From Pseudomonas protegens (lineage in GTDB: Bacteria; Pseudomonadota; Gammaproteobacteria; Pseudomonadales; Pseudomonadaceae), in assembly GCF_003363755.1 (NCBI RefSeq), contig NZ_CP031396.1, positions 248,001 through 312,000 on the forward strand: a DNA stretch of 64,000 bases, in the 5' to 3' direction. Shown piece by piece: positions 1-8,545 of this stretch (position 1 is its first letter; each line of letters begins with the position of its first letter). The translations under genes were made by a program, and so were the position numbers. Under the pieces are notes generated by a model. The model saw only the letters and a program-made list of their open reading frames with translations. It had not been told where the DNA came from and searched no databases.

Positions 1-909
1 CAGGGCGGCAGCGTAGTGCACCATTTGGCGCGCCACGGCGATCTGGGTGGCCATGTCCGCCAGGCGGAACGCCACGGCCTGGTGCTCGATGATCGGCTTG
101 CCGAAGGTCTCGCGCTCACGGGCGTAGTCACGCGCCGCTTCGAACGCCGCCCGGGCCATGCCCACCGACTGCGAGGCAATGCCCACGCGCCCGCCTTCAA
201 GGTTGGCCAGGGCGATCTTGTAGCCCTCGCCCTCCTCCCCCAGGCGGTTGGCCAGCGGCACCTTCACATCCTCGAAAAGGATCTGGCAGGTGTCGCTGGC
301 GTGCTGACCGAGCTTGTCCTCGATGCGCGCGACCTTATAGCCCGGCGCATCGGTGGGCACGATAAAGGCGCTGATGCCGCGCTTGCCGGCCGCCGGGTCG
401 GTGACCGCGAACACGATCACCACCCCGGCGTTCTGCCCCGAGGTGATGAACTGCTTGCAGCCGTTGAGCACATAGTGATCGCCATCGCGACGAGCCCGAG
501 TCTTCAGGCTGCTGGCATCGGAGCCGGCCTGGGGCTCGGTCAGGGCAAAGGCGCCGAGCATGGCGCCGCTGGCCAGGGGCTTGAGGAAACGCTCTTTCTG
601 CTCGTCATTGCCGAACTTGAGGATCGGCACGCAGCCCACCGAGTTGTGCACGCTCATGATGGTGGAGCAGGCACCGTCACCGGCGGCGATTTCTTCCAGG
701 GCCATGGCATAGGCCAGGTAGCCGGTGTCGCAGCCACCCCACTGTTCAGGCACCAGCATGCCGAAGAAGCCCAGCTCGGCCATTTCGGCGATGGCTTCCT
801 TGGGAAAGCGGTGCTCGCGATCCCACTCGGCGGCGAAAGGCTTGAGGCGTTCCTGGGCAAATTGCCGGGCGGCGTCGCTGATCTGCAGTTGTTCGTCATT
901 GGGCAACAT
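1..909 (-). CDS. acyl-CoA dehydrogenase (3' end outside window)
   Basis: FAD-dependent acyl-CoA dehydrogenase that would oxidise a short or branched acyl-CoA to the 2-enoyl-CoA. The 303 visible codons carry the family N- and middle-domain signatures: an acidic alpha-helical N-terminus, FALTEPQAGSD near residue 140, and ITSGQNAGVVIVFAVTD after it. The C-terminal catalytic-base region lies beyond position 1. The start is the ATG at 907-909, preceded on the minus strand by GAGGA. It is the last visible gene of a four-gene operon, 12 bp downstream of the thiolase. Gene order matches what I recall of the P. aeruginosa PA2552-PA2555 cluster. Substrate is inferred only from context. Confidence 0.93.
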   Translation of the reverse strand, partial: MLPNDEQLQISDAARQFAQERLKPFAAEWDREHRFPKEAIAEMAELGFFGMLVPEQWGGCDTGYLAYAMALEEIAAGDGACSTIMSVHNSVGCVPILKFGNDEQKERFLKPLASGAMLGAFALTEPQAGSDASSLKTRARRDGDHYVLNGCKQFITSGQNAGVVIVFAVTDPAAGKRGISAFIVPTDAPGYKVARIEDKLGQHASDTCQILFEDVKVPLANRLGEEGEGYKIALANLEGGRVGIASQSVGMARAAFEAARDYARERETFGKPIIEHQAVAFRLADMATQIAVARQMVHYAAAL

Positions 910-921
910 CGGGATTCCTCG

Positions 922-2112
922 TTACAGGCATTCAACGGCCATGGCCGTGGCTTCACCACCGCCGATGCAGATCGCGGCCACGCCACGCTTGAGGCCCTTC
1001 TGGCGCAGGGCCGACAGCAGGGTCACCAGAATCCGCGCGCCGGAAGCGCCGATGGGGTGGCCCAGGGCGCAGGCGCCGCCGTGGACGTTGACCTTGGCGT
1101 GGGGGATTTCCAGCTTGCTCATGGTCACCAGGCTGACCACAGCGAAGGCTTCGTTGATCTCGAACAGGTCCACGTCCTGCAAGGACCAGCCGGTCTTTTT
1201 CATCAATCGCTCGATGGCACCCACCGGCGCCACCGGGAACAACCCCGGGGTGTCGGCAAAGGCCGAGTGGCCATGGATCACCGCCAAGGGCTTGAGGCCC
1301 CGTTGCTCGGCTACGGAACGACGCATCAGCACCAGGGCCGCGGCACCGTCGGAGATCGAACTGGAGTTGGCCGCGGTCACCGTACCACCGTCGCGGAACG
1401 CCGGCTTCAGAGTGGCGATCTTGTCCAGCTTGGCCTTGGGCGGCTGCTCGTCATCGCTGATCAGCTTCGACTCTTTACCGATCATCACCTGCAGAGGAAC
1501 GATCTCGTCCTTGAACAGACCGTCCTTGATCGCCTGCTGGGCGCGGGTCAGGGAAGCCACGGCAAACTCATCCTGGGCCTGACGGGTGAAACCGTTGGCC
1601 TCGGCGCAGTCTTCGGCGAAGGTGCCCATCAGGCGGCCCTTGTCGTAGGCGTCTTCCAGGCCATCGAGGAACATGTGGTCCAGGACCTTGCCGTGGCCCA
1701 TGCGGTAGCCGCTGCGGGCACGGTCCAGCAGGTATGGGGCGTTGGACATGCTTTCCATGCCACCGGCGATCACCACCTCGGCGCTGCCGGCCAGCAGCAT
1801 GTCGTGGGCCAGGATGGTGGCCTCCATGCCGGAACCGCACATCTTGTTCAGGGTGGTGCAACGGGTGCCCTTGTCCAGGCCCGCGCCCAGGGCGGCCTGG
1901 CGCGCCGGGGCCTGGCCGAGGCCGGCAGACAGCACGCAGCCGAACAGCACTTCTTCTACTGCGTCAGCCGCAATGCCGGCGCGCTGCACCGCGGCGCGGA
2001 TGGCCTCGCTCCCCAGTTGCGGGGCGCTGAGGCCTTTGAGTTCACCCTGGAAACCGCCCATGGGGGTGCGGACGGCGCTGACAATGACAATCGGATCGTG
2101 GGCAATGGACAT
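922..2112 (-). CDS. acetyl-CoA C-acetyltransferase (thiolase)
   Basis: Thiolase of 396 aa, the normal family length. It cleaves a 3-ketoacyl-CoA with CoA to acetyl-CoA and a shortened acyl-CoA, or runs in reverse. The nucleophile Cys is near residue 92 in NKMCGSGMEA. The NEAF motif, the GHPIGASG histidine near 352 and the proton-donor Cys near 382 in CIGGGEA are all present, so the enzyme should be active. The start has a strong AGGAGG 7 bp upstream. It sits between an SDR dehydrogenase and an acyl-CoA dehydrogenase on the same strand, consistent with the last step of a beta-oxidation-like route such as branched-chain acyl-CoA catabolism (inference). Confidence 0.95.
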   Translation of the reverse strand: MSIAHDPIVIVSAVRTPMGGFQGELKGLSAPQLGSEAIRAAVQRAGIAADAVEEVLFGCVLSAGLGQAPARQAALGAGLDKGTRCTTLNKMCGSGMEATILAHDMLLAGSAEVVIAGGMESMSNAPYLLDRARSGYRMGHGKVLDHMFLDGLEDAYDKGRLMGTFAEDCAEANGFTRQAQDEFAVASLTRAQQAIKDGLFKDEIVPLQVMIGKESKLISDDEQPPKAKLDKIATLKPAFRDGGTVTAANSSSISDGAAALVLMRRSVAEQRGLKPLAVIHGHSAFADTPGLFPVAPVGAIERLMKKTGWSLQDVDLFEINEAFAVVSLVTMSKLEIPHAKVNVHGGACALGHPIGASGARILVTLLSALRQKGLKRGVAAICIGGGEATAMAVECL

Positions 2113-2124
2113 GAGAATTCCTCC

Positions 2125-2889
2125 TTACTTGGCGGCCATGCGCAAGGCACCGTCGAGACGGATCACCTCACCGTTGAGCATGCTGTTTTCAATGATATGC
2201 CGCACCAGCGCGGCGTACTCGGCGGGTTTGCCCAGGCGCGGCGGAAACGGTACGCCAGCGGCCAGCCCGGCCCGTACTTCGTCGCTCATGCCGGCCATCA
2301 TCGGGGTTTCGAAGATCCCCGGGGCGATGGTCATCACCCGGATGCCGAAGCGTGCCAGCTCACGGGCCACCGGCAGGGTCAGGCTGGCAATGGCACCCTT
2401 GGAGGCGGCATAGGCGGCCTGGCCGATCTGCCCGTCGAAGGCGGCGATGGAGGCGGTGTTGATGATCACCCCGCGCTCGCCCTCGGCGTCGGCAGTGCTT
2501 TCGGCGATGGCCGCCGCGGCCAGGCGCAACAGGTTGAAACTGCCGATCAGGTTGACGTTGATCACCTGGCTGAAGCTGGCCAGAGCGTGGGGGCCATTCT
2601 TGCCGAGGATTTTCTCGCCCCGCACGATACCGGCGCAGTTGACCAGCCCGTTGAGCTTGCCAAAGGCCTTGACCGTGGCCTGCACCGCCGCTTCGGCCGC
2701 CGCTTCCTGGCTGATGTCCGCCACCACGCTCTGGCAGCCCAGTTGCTGGGCCTTGGCCGCCACGGCCTCGGCGTTGAGGTCCACCAGCATCACTTTTGCG
2801 CCGGCGGCGACGAGCATTTCAGCGCTGGCGGCACCGAGGCCCGACGCACCGCCACTGACGAGAAACACCTGGTTTGCAATGTCCATCAT
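2125..2889 (-). CDS. SDR-family 3-hydroxyacyl-CoA dehydrogenase
   Basis: Short-chain dehydrogenase of 254 aa. The NAD-binding motif GGASGLG is at residues 13-19, NCAG lies near 84, and the catalytic Ser147, Tyr160 and Lys164 are in place (YAASK). The sequence is closest in feel to the HSD17B10-like 3-hydroxyacyl-CoA dehydrogenases, which fits its place between an acyl-CoA synthetase gene and a thiolase gene. It would oxidise the hydroxyacyl-CoA to the ketoacyl-CoA used by the next gene. Two adjacent ATG codons (2889 and 2886) are possible starts; AGGA lies 5 or 8 bp upstream respectively. Confidence 0.93.
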   Translation of the reverse strand: MMDIANQVFLVSGGASGLGAASAEMLVAAGAKVMLVDLNAEAVAAKAQQLGCQSVVADISQEAAAEAAVQATVKAFGKLNGLVNCAGIVRGEKILGKNGPHALASFSQVINVNLIGSFNLLRLAAAAIAESTADAEGERGVIINTASIAAFDGQIGQAAYAASKGAIASLTLPVARELARFGIRVMTIAPGIFETPMMAGMSDEVRAGLAAGVPFPPRLGKPAEYAALVRHIIENSMLNGEVIRLDGALRMAAK

Positions 2890-2900
2890 TCAAATCCTGT

Positions 2901-4565
2901 TCATGCGGTAGCTGTTGACGCCGCGGCCTCTTGAGCCTTGGCGATTTCCTGGTTGCGCAAGATAAAGCGCTGCAATTTGCCGCTGGGGGTTTTCGGCAAG
3001 TCGCTGACAAATTCGATTTCGCGGGGGTAGGAATGGGCCGCCAGGCGCTTGCGCACGTGCTGGCGCAACTCCTCGGCCAACTCCGGGGTGGCGCGGTACT
3101 GCTCGCTGAGCACCACAAAGGCTTTCACCAGCTCGGTGCGTTCGGGATCGGGCTTGCCTACCACCGCCGCTTCCACCACCGCCGGGTGTTCGATCAGGGC
3201 GCTTTCCACATCGAAAGGGCCCACCCGATAGCCGGAGGTGGTGATCACATCATCGCTGCGCCCGACAAAGCTGATGCTGCCGTCCTGGTTCAGCTCGACG
3301 GTGTCACCGCTGAGGTAGTAATCGCCGACAAAGGCCTTGGTCGGCACCCCGGCGTAACCGGCGAACCAGCACATCGGCGACTGGCTGCGGTCGATGGCCA
3401 GGATCCCCGGCTGACCGACACCCAGCTCCCGGTACTCTTCGTCCAGCACCACGATGCGGTGGCCCGGCGAGGCAAAGCCGGCGGCGCCGACATGCACCGG
3501 GTGGTCCAGGCCGTGGTGGTTGCACAGCACCATGCCCAGCTCGGTCTGGCCGTAGTGGTCGTGGATCACCACATCCAGCTGCTCGGCGAACCAACGGATC
3601 ACTTCCGGGTTCAGCGGCTCGCCGGCGCTGCTGACGATGCGCAGGCGGCCCTTGATCGACCGGGCGAACTGGTCGCCGCCGGCGATCAGCAGGCGGTAGG
3701 CCGTGGGCGAACCGGTGAGGTTGGTGATGCCGTACTTGTTGATCACCCGGCAGGTGCTTTCCAGGGTGAAGGGGCCGTCGTAGAAAGTGATCGGGTGGCC
3801 CAGGCCCAGGGGCCCGGTGACGCCGAAATAGATGCCATAGGCCCAGCCCGGGTCGGCGACGTTCCAGAAGGCGTCTTCCGGGCGCAGGTCCACAGCGTCG
3901 CGGGTGTAGGCCTGGAACGCGACAATGGCCTTGAGCGGCACTTCCAGGGCCTTGGACGGGCCGGTGGTGCCGGAAGTGAACATCAGCAGGAAGGGGTCTT
4001 CACCACTGAGCAGCACCGGTTCGCACTGGGCCGGGTACTGTTCCAGCTCGGCCCAGAAACTGAAATCGCCGCGCACGATGCCCTGGCCCTTGGCGCCTCC
4101 CACTGTGACGACAGTGGGGCAATCGGCGACCTCCAGGAGCTTGGGTCGGTTGACCCCATCGGTGACCACCACCTTGGCCTGGGAACTGTTCAAGCGATGC
4201 TCGATGGCCTTGGGGCCAAAGGCAGTGAACAGCGGCTGGTACACCGCGCCGATACGCCAGGTGGCAAGCACCGTGATCAAGAGTTCGACATTGCGCGGCA
4301 ACAGTCCGGCGACCTTGTCGCCCTTGCCGACCCCCTGGGCCAGGAGGAAATTGGCCAGGCGAGCGGCCTTGTCCTGCAGTTCAGTGAAGGTGTAGGTGGC
4401 GCTGCTGCCGTCCCGGCCTTCCCAGAACAGCGCGATACGACCGGGCAATGCATGCCGGTCACAGCATTCGACACAGGCATTGAGCGCCGACAGCGAGCCT
4501 GCAAGGGCGGCGTCGACGGTGTGCTTATAGTTGAACTCTTTGATAGCGGACAGGTAATTGCGCAT
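2901..4565 (-). CDS. AMP-dependent acyl-CoA synthetase
   Basis: Adenylate-forming acyl-CoA synthetase of 554 aa that would activate a carboxylic acid to its CoA ester with ATP. The P-loop-like LLMFTSGTTGPSKALE, the core HDHYGQTELG, the hinge region GRSDDVITTSGYRVGP and the C-terminal lysine context PKTPSGKLQR are all intact. The family spans acetyl-, propionyl- and medium-chain acyl-CoA ligases; substrate cannot be read from sequence. It is the first gene of the minus-strand operon, with GAGGGA before the ATG at 4563-4565. An AraC regulator on the same strand lies 203 bp upstream and is the likely controller. Confidence 0.94.
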   Translation of the reverse strand: MRNYLSAIKEFNYKHTVDAALAGSLSALNACVECCDRHALPGRIALFWEGRDGSSATYTFTELQDKAARLANFLLAQGVGKGDKVAGLLPRNVELLITVLATWRIGAVYQPLFTAFGPKAIEHRLNSSQAKVVVTDGVNRPKLLEVADCPTVVTVGGAKGQGIVRGDFSFWAELEQYPAQCEPVLLSGEDPFLLMFTSGTTGPSKALEVPLKAIVAFQAYTRDAVDLRPEDAFWNVADPGWAYGIYFGVTGPLGLGHPITFYDGPFTLESTCRVINKYGITNLTGSPTAYRLLIAGGDQFARSIKGRLRIVSSAGEPLNPEVIRWFAEQLDVVIHDHYGQTELGMVLCNHHGLDHPVHVGAAGFASPGHRIVVLDEEYRELGVGQPGILAIDRSQSPMCWFAGYAGVPTKAFVGDYYLSGDTVELNQDGSISFVGRSDDVITTSGYRVGPFDVESALIEHPAVVEAAVVGKPDPERTELVKAFVVLSEQYRATPELAEELRQHVRKRLAAHSYPREIEFVSDLPKTPSGKLQRFILRNQEIAKAQEAAASTATA

Positions 4566-4743
4566 TGCCAGAATCCCTCGCTGTTCTTATTAGGATGGGA
4601 ACCTCATGAAAACCGGGGAAATACTGGCGCCAGAGCCCTTGCGGAACAATGGTCAAAGCTATCAAGTTGCGTGACCGGTTTGGCCAAGCGCCCGCGCTGC
4701 CCCGGCGAGATGGCCGGATCTGTCGGAGCGGCGCATGGCTAGC

Positions 4744-4772
4744 GGCCCCTTTGTCGGCAAGCCGGTTCCTAC
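4744..4772. repeat. REP-type half palindrome
   Basis: A single copy of the Pseudomonas REP half-site, reading TTTGTCGGCAAGCCGGTTCC on the plus strand and ending in CTAC. It matches the right arms of the longer palindromes near 7.5 and 14.5 kb. Its CTAC end overlaps the stop codon of the AraC regulator on the minus strand (TAG at 4771-4769). A clear inverted partner was not found, so this looks like a solo or degraded unit. Confidence 0.7.
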
Positions 4773-5791
4773 GAGAGGTCCGGGTCGTTGAGGATCAGGC
4801 TGCGATAGTGCCCGGGGTTGGAGCCGGACCATTTGCGAAACGCCTTGTAGAACGAGCTGGTGTCGGCAAACCCCAGGCGCCCGGCTATCTCGGCGAAACT
4901 CAGTTGCGGCTCCGCCAGCCAGACAATCGCCAGTTCCTTGCGCACGCTGTCCTTGAGGGCCTGGTAGCTCTGGCCCTCTTCCGCCAGGCGCCGGCGCAGG
5001 GTCGAGGCGGACATGCACAGGCTCTGGGCCAGGCTTTCACTCTCCGGCCACTGCTCCCCCGGCAATTGCCGCAGTTGCTGCTTGATGCGGCTGGCCAGGC
5101 TTTCGGGATCGCGGTATTTCACCAGGATATTGGCCGGGGCATGGGCCAGAAAGCGCTTGAGTTCCGCCTCGCTGCGCTTGATGGGCAGGTCCAGGCAGTC
5201 GGCGGCGATGATCATCCGCGTGCGCGGCCGGTCAAAGCGCAGGTTGTCGGAGAACATCACCCGGTAGTCGTCGCAGAAATCCGGCTGCGGGCAACGCAGT
5301 TCGATGGCCAGGATCGGAATCCGCCGACCCGCCAGCCAGCAGGCCACGCCGTGGACGATCATCCAGTAAGTGAAGTAGGTAAAGGCCCGCCGCGGCTCGT
5401 GTTCATCCTCCAGCAGGACGATTTCCGCCAGGCTCTGCTGGTGCACCAGTTGCGCCGGCAGGCGCTCGAACATCAGCGACAGAAAGCCCAGCACCGAATC
5501 CAGCCCCATGGCCAGGGTCGGCTGGGCCATGGCCGAGCGACAGAGAAAGGCCAGGCTGCCGGACTTCAGCTTGCGCGGGTCCATACCGAAGAACTCGTCA
5601 TCCAGACGCCGAGCCAGCAGGCGCCAGAGCCGCGCATAGGCACTGGCCGGGACCCGTGCCCGGCCCTGCTGCAAGCCCGCCGGATCGATGCCGACCTTGT
5701 GCAGCACTTCATCGGTGGCCGCGCCCGGAGCGCAGCTTTGCAGCAGCGCCTCACGCACCAGTTGCATGGAGATGGTGTCTTTTTCGGACAT
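4769..5791 (-). CDS. AraC-family transcriptional regulator
   Basis: Regulator of 340 aa with an N-terminal arabinose-binding-like domain (PF12625 type, about residues 25-215) and a C-terminal double-HTH AraC domain. The second helix region shows the classic FAEIAGRLGFADTSSFYKAF. This architecture is typical of regulators of lipid and amine catabolism, as in the P. aeruginosa PA2556 neighbourhood, and suggests control of the adjacent acyl-CoA genes. It is divergent from mtlE, but it is longer and differently built from the roughly 300-aa MtlR I know for that operon. I use the ATG at 5789-5791; an in-frame TTG three codons upstream is less likely. The stop codon lies inside a REP unit. Confidence 0.9.
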   Translation of the reverse strand: MSEKDTISMQLVREALLQSCAPGAATDEVLHKVGIDPAGLQQGRARVPASAYARLWRLLARRLDDEFFGMDPRKLKSGSLAFLCRSAMAQPTLAMGLDSVLGFLSLMFERLPAQLVHQQSLAEIVLLEDEHEPRRAFTYFTYWMIVHGVACWLAGRRIPILAIELRCPQPDFCDDYRVMFSDNLRFDRPRTRMIIAADCLDLPIKRSEAELKRFLAHAPANILVKYRDPESLASRIKQQLRQLPGEQWPESESLAQSLCMSASTLRRRLAEEGQSYQALKDSVRKELAIVWLAEPQLSFAEIAGRLGFADTSSFYKAFRKWSGSNPGHYRSLILNDPDLS

Positions 5792-6140
5792 CGTGGCCAA
5801 GGGTTTCCTGGATCGGGGTTTAGGACGGCCATCTTAGGCAGTGATCGGAAAAATGCCAGTGGGCTTTGGGCTAAGAGTCGCCTCCCGCCCCCCTTGAAAC
5901 CGATACGGATTCGCGGGCTCCGTAGCGGCTTGAACCCGGGGCAAGCCCTGCAAATCGAGACCCGAGCCCTGGCAGCGCCAGCAAAGCAGTGCAAAAAAGT
6001 ATCAACTCCAGTGTCATGGATGATTTGTCAGCGCCGCGTTTGAGGGCTGTAATCAGCCCACATTCTTCCTCTCTGGCGGAAGACATAACAACAATAACCG
6101 TCCTTCTGTCGTCAGCACTGGCGCAGAAGAGGAGTGACCG
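5792..6140. other. intergenic region upstream of the mannitol operon
   Basis: 349 bp between the AraC regulator start and mtlE. No coding sequence is supported here. It carries the mtlE promoter at 6025-6053. Two partial direct repeats with the core AGCGCC sit near 5974 and 6031, in GGCAGCGCCAGC and GTCAGCGCCGCG; these are possible activator sites but unproven. Confidence 0.6.
6025..6053 (+). promoter_or_regulatory. sigma-70 promoter of mtlE
   Basis: TTGTCA at 6025-6030 and TGTAAT at 6048-6053 are separated by exactly 17 bp, each with one mismatch to consensus. Transcription would start near 6060, leaving a leader of about 80 nt before mtlE. The quality of the match is unusual for a promoter known in relatives to need an AraC-type activator. 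Confidence 0.5.
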
Positions 6141-7451
6141 ATGAAACCTTGCACCCAAGCCCTGCTCCTCAGCACCTGCATGACCCTCAGCAGCGTCACC
6201 TTCGGCGCCCAGACCCTGACCATCGCCACCGTCAATAACAGCGACATGATCCGCATGCAACGGCTGTCGAAAACCTTCGAGAGCCAGCACCCGGACATCC
6301 AGCTGAACTGGGTGGTGCTGGAAGAAAACGTCCTGCGCCAGCGCCTGACCACCGACATCGCCACCCAGGGCGGCCAGTTCGACGTGCTCACCATCGGCAT
6401 GTACGAAGCCGCACTCTGGGGCGCCAAGGGCTGGCTGCAACCGATGCAGGACCTGCCCGCCGCCTATGACCTGGACGATGTCTTCCCTTCGGTCCGTGAA
6501 GGGCTGTCGGTCAAGGGCACCCTCTACGCCCTGCCGTTCTATGCCGAAAGCTCCATGACCTACTACCGCACCGACCTGTTCCAGGCGGCCGGCCTGAGCA
6601 TGCCGGAGCGGCCGACCTGGGAGCAGATCGGCGCATTCGCCGCCAGGCTCAACAAGCCCGAGCAGGAGCAATACGGCCTGTGCTTGCGGGGCAAGGCCGG
6701 CTGGGGCGAGAACATGGCCCTGATCACCACCCTGGCCAACAGCTACGGCGCGCGCTGGTTCAATGAGCAATGGCAGCCCGAATTCACCGGGCCGGAGTGG
6801 AAGAACGCCCTGACCTTCTACGTCGACAACATGAAGAAGTCCGGCCCTCCCGGGGCCTCCAGCAACGGTTTCAATGAAAACCTGGCGCTGTTCAACAGCG
6901 GCAAGTGCGCGATCTGGGTCGACGCCAGCGTGGCCGGCTCCTTTGTCACCGACCAGAGCCAGAGCAAGGTCGCCCAGCAGGTGGGCTTCACCTATGCGCC
7001 ACACCAGGTCACCGACAAGGGCAGCGCCTGGCTGTACTCCTGGTCCCTGGCGATCCCCGCCAGCTCCAAGGCCAAGGACGCCGCGAAGACCTTCACCACC
7101 TGGGCCACCTCCAAGGAATACGCAGCCCTGGTGGCCGAGAAGGACGGAATCGCCAATGTGCCGCCGGGCACCCGCGCCTCCACCTACAGCCAGGCCTACA
7201 TGAGCGCCGCGCCGTTCGCCCGGATCACCCTGGAATCGCTGAAGGCGGTGGACCCGAGCAAACCAACCCTCAAGCCGGTGCCCTACATCGGCATCCAGCT
7301 GGTGACCATTCCCGAGTTCCAGGCCATCGGCACCCAGGTCGGCAAGCTGTTTTCCGCGGCGCTGATCGGCCAGACCACCGTGGACCAGGCCCTGGCAGCC
7401 GCGCAGCAGAGCACCGAGCGGGAAATGAAGCGCGCCGGCTACCCGAAATAA
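6141..7451 (+). CDS. mtlE: mannitol/polyol ABC transporter substrate-binding protein
   Basis: Periplasmic binding protein of 436 aa, first gene of the mtlEFGKDYZ operon for mannitol, arabitol and glucitol uptake. A signal peptide occupies about residues 1-22, cleaved after FGA. The mature protein follows the carbohydrate-binding type 1 pattern: LTIATVNNSDMIRMQ at the start, DVLTIGMYEAALWGAKGWL near 82, and PFYAESSMTYYRTDLF near 135. The start ATG at 6141 follows AGAGGAGTGACCG, a strong ribosome site. A REP palindrome follows the stop and separates it from the permease genes, a usual way to let the binding protein be made in excess. Confidence 0.95.
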   Translation: MKPCTQALLLSTCMTLSSVTFGAQTLTIATVNNSDMIRMQRLSKTFESQHPDIQLNWVVLEENVLRQRLTTDIATQGGQFDVLTIGMYEAALWGAKGWLQPMQDLPAAYDLDDVFPSVREGLSVKGTLYALPFYAESSMTYYRTDLFQAAGLSMPERPTWEQIGAFAARLNKPEQEQYGLCLRGKAGWGENMALITTLANSYGARWFNEQWQPEFTGPEWKNALTFYVDNMKKSGPPGASSNGFNENLALFNSGKCAIWVDASVAGSFVTDQSQSKVAQQVGFTYAPHQVTDKGSAWLYSWSLAIPASSKAKDAAKTFTTWATSKEYAALVAEKDGIANVPPGTRASTYSQAYMSAAPFARITLESLKAVDPSKPTLKPVPYIGIQLVTIPEFQAIGTQVGKLFSAALIGQTTVDQALAAAQQSTEREMKRAGYPK

Positions 7452-7464
7452 CCCGGCACGCCTG

Positions 7465-7546
7465 GTAGGAGCCGGCTGGCCGGCGAAGAGGCCCTTGAGT
7501 CTTGCGCAGTGTTCAAGGACGCCTTCGCTGGCAAGCCAGCTCCTAC
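7465..7546. repeat. REP palindrome between mtlE and mtlF
   Basis: Two inverted REP units of roughly 27 bp. The left arm reads GTAGGAGCCGGCTGGCCGGC and the right arm ends GCAAGCCAGCTCCTAC, with a short unrelated centre. The transcript can fold into a long stem-loop 14 nt after the mtlE stop. Similar palindromes occur near 14.5, 35.9, 42.0 and 47.85 kb. Confidence 0.9.
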
Positions 7547-7608
7547 GCGCAACCCGGCCACGCCAGCGCAGTGTCGCGCCCCCTCATACCCAACTGGTTG
7601 TGATCCTC

Positions 7609-8535
7609 ATGAATACCTCGACTGCCAAGCTCCATCTGCCAGTGCAGGCGGCCCCCCGCAAGCGTCGCCTGGCCAACCCCGACTGGTTCCTGGTCAGCCC
7701 CTCGGTGGCGTTGTTGCTGCTGTGGATGATCGTGCCCCTGGGCATGACCCTGTACTTCTCGCTGATCCGCTACAACCTGCTGTACCCCGGTGAAAACCAG
7801 TTCGTGGGCCTGGAGAACTTCAGCTACTTCCTCAGCGACTCGGGCTTTGTGCCCGGGGCCACCAACACCCTGTTGCTGGTGGGCAGCGTGCTGCTGATCA
7901 GCGTGGTGCTCGGAGTGCTGATCAGTGCCCTGCTGGAGGCCAGCGAATTCCTCGGCCGGGGCATTGTCCGGGTCCTGCTGATCTCGCCGTTCTTCATCAT
8001 GCCCACGGTGGGCGCGCTGATCTGGAAGAACCTGATTTTCCACCCGGTCTCGGGGATTCTGGCGGCGCTGTGGAAGCTGTTCGGCGCCCAGCCAGTGGAC
8101 TGGCTGGCCCACTACCCGCTGCTGTCGATCATCATCATCGTCTCCTGGCAGTGGCTGCCGTTCGCCATCCTGATCCTGATGACCGCCATGCAGTCCCTGG
8201 ACCAGGAACAGAAAGAGGCCGCGCGCCTGGACGGTGCCGGCCCCATCGCGATCTTCTGGCACCTGACCCTGCCCCACCTGGCGCGCCCCATCGCCGTGGT
8301 GGTGATGATCGAGACCATCTTCCTGCTCTCGGTGTTCGCCGAAATCTTCACCACCACCAACGGCGGCCCGGGCTACGCCTCCACCAACCTGGCCTACCTG
8401 ATCTACAACCAGGCGCTGGTGCAGTTCGACGTGGGCATGGCTTCCGCCGGCGGCCTGATCGCCGTGGTCATCGCCAACATCGCCGCGATCATCCTGGTAC
8501 GGATGATCGGCAAGAACCTGACTGACCAGAGCTGA
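7609..8535 (+). CDS. mtlF: polyol ABC transporter permease
   Basis: Inner-membrane permease of 308 aa (MalF-like, binding-protein-dependent transport). Six hydrophobic segments are visible, beginning FLVSPSVALLLLWMIV. The EAA loop that docks the ATPase reads EAARLDGAGPIAIFWHLTLP near residue 205. I start at the ATG at 7609, giving MNTSTAKLHL. The upstream in-frame extension to 7495 is translated REP sequence and is not credible. MtlF should pair with MtlG to form the channel for mannitol, arabitol and glucitol. Confidence 0.94.
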   Translation: MNTSTAKLHLPVQAAPRKRRLANPDWFLVSPSVALLLLWMIVPLGMTLYFSLIRYNLLYPGENQFVGLENFSYFLSDSGFVPGATNTLLLVGSVLLISVVLGVLISALLEASEFLGRGIVRVLLISPFFIMPTVGALIWKNLIFHPVSGILAALWKLFGAQPVDWLAHYPLLSIIIIVSWQWLPFAILILMTAMQSLDQEQKEAARLDGAGPIAIFWHLTLPHLARPIAVVVMIETIFLLSVFAEIFTTTNGGPGYASTNLAYLIYNQALVQFDVGMASAGGLIAVVIANIAAIILVRMIGKNLTDQS

Positions 8536-8545
8536 GGTGCCCGCC

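Noticed and set aside
16..2934. 972-codon open frame on the plus strand
   Set aside because: It is antisense to three well-defined catabolic genes. The translation is rich in His, Gly, Arg and Gln, as expected for the shadow frame of high-GC genes.
7495..7608. N-terminal extension of mtlF
   Set aside because: The extra 38 codons translate the REP palindrome; the ATG at 7609 gives the normal permease start.
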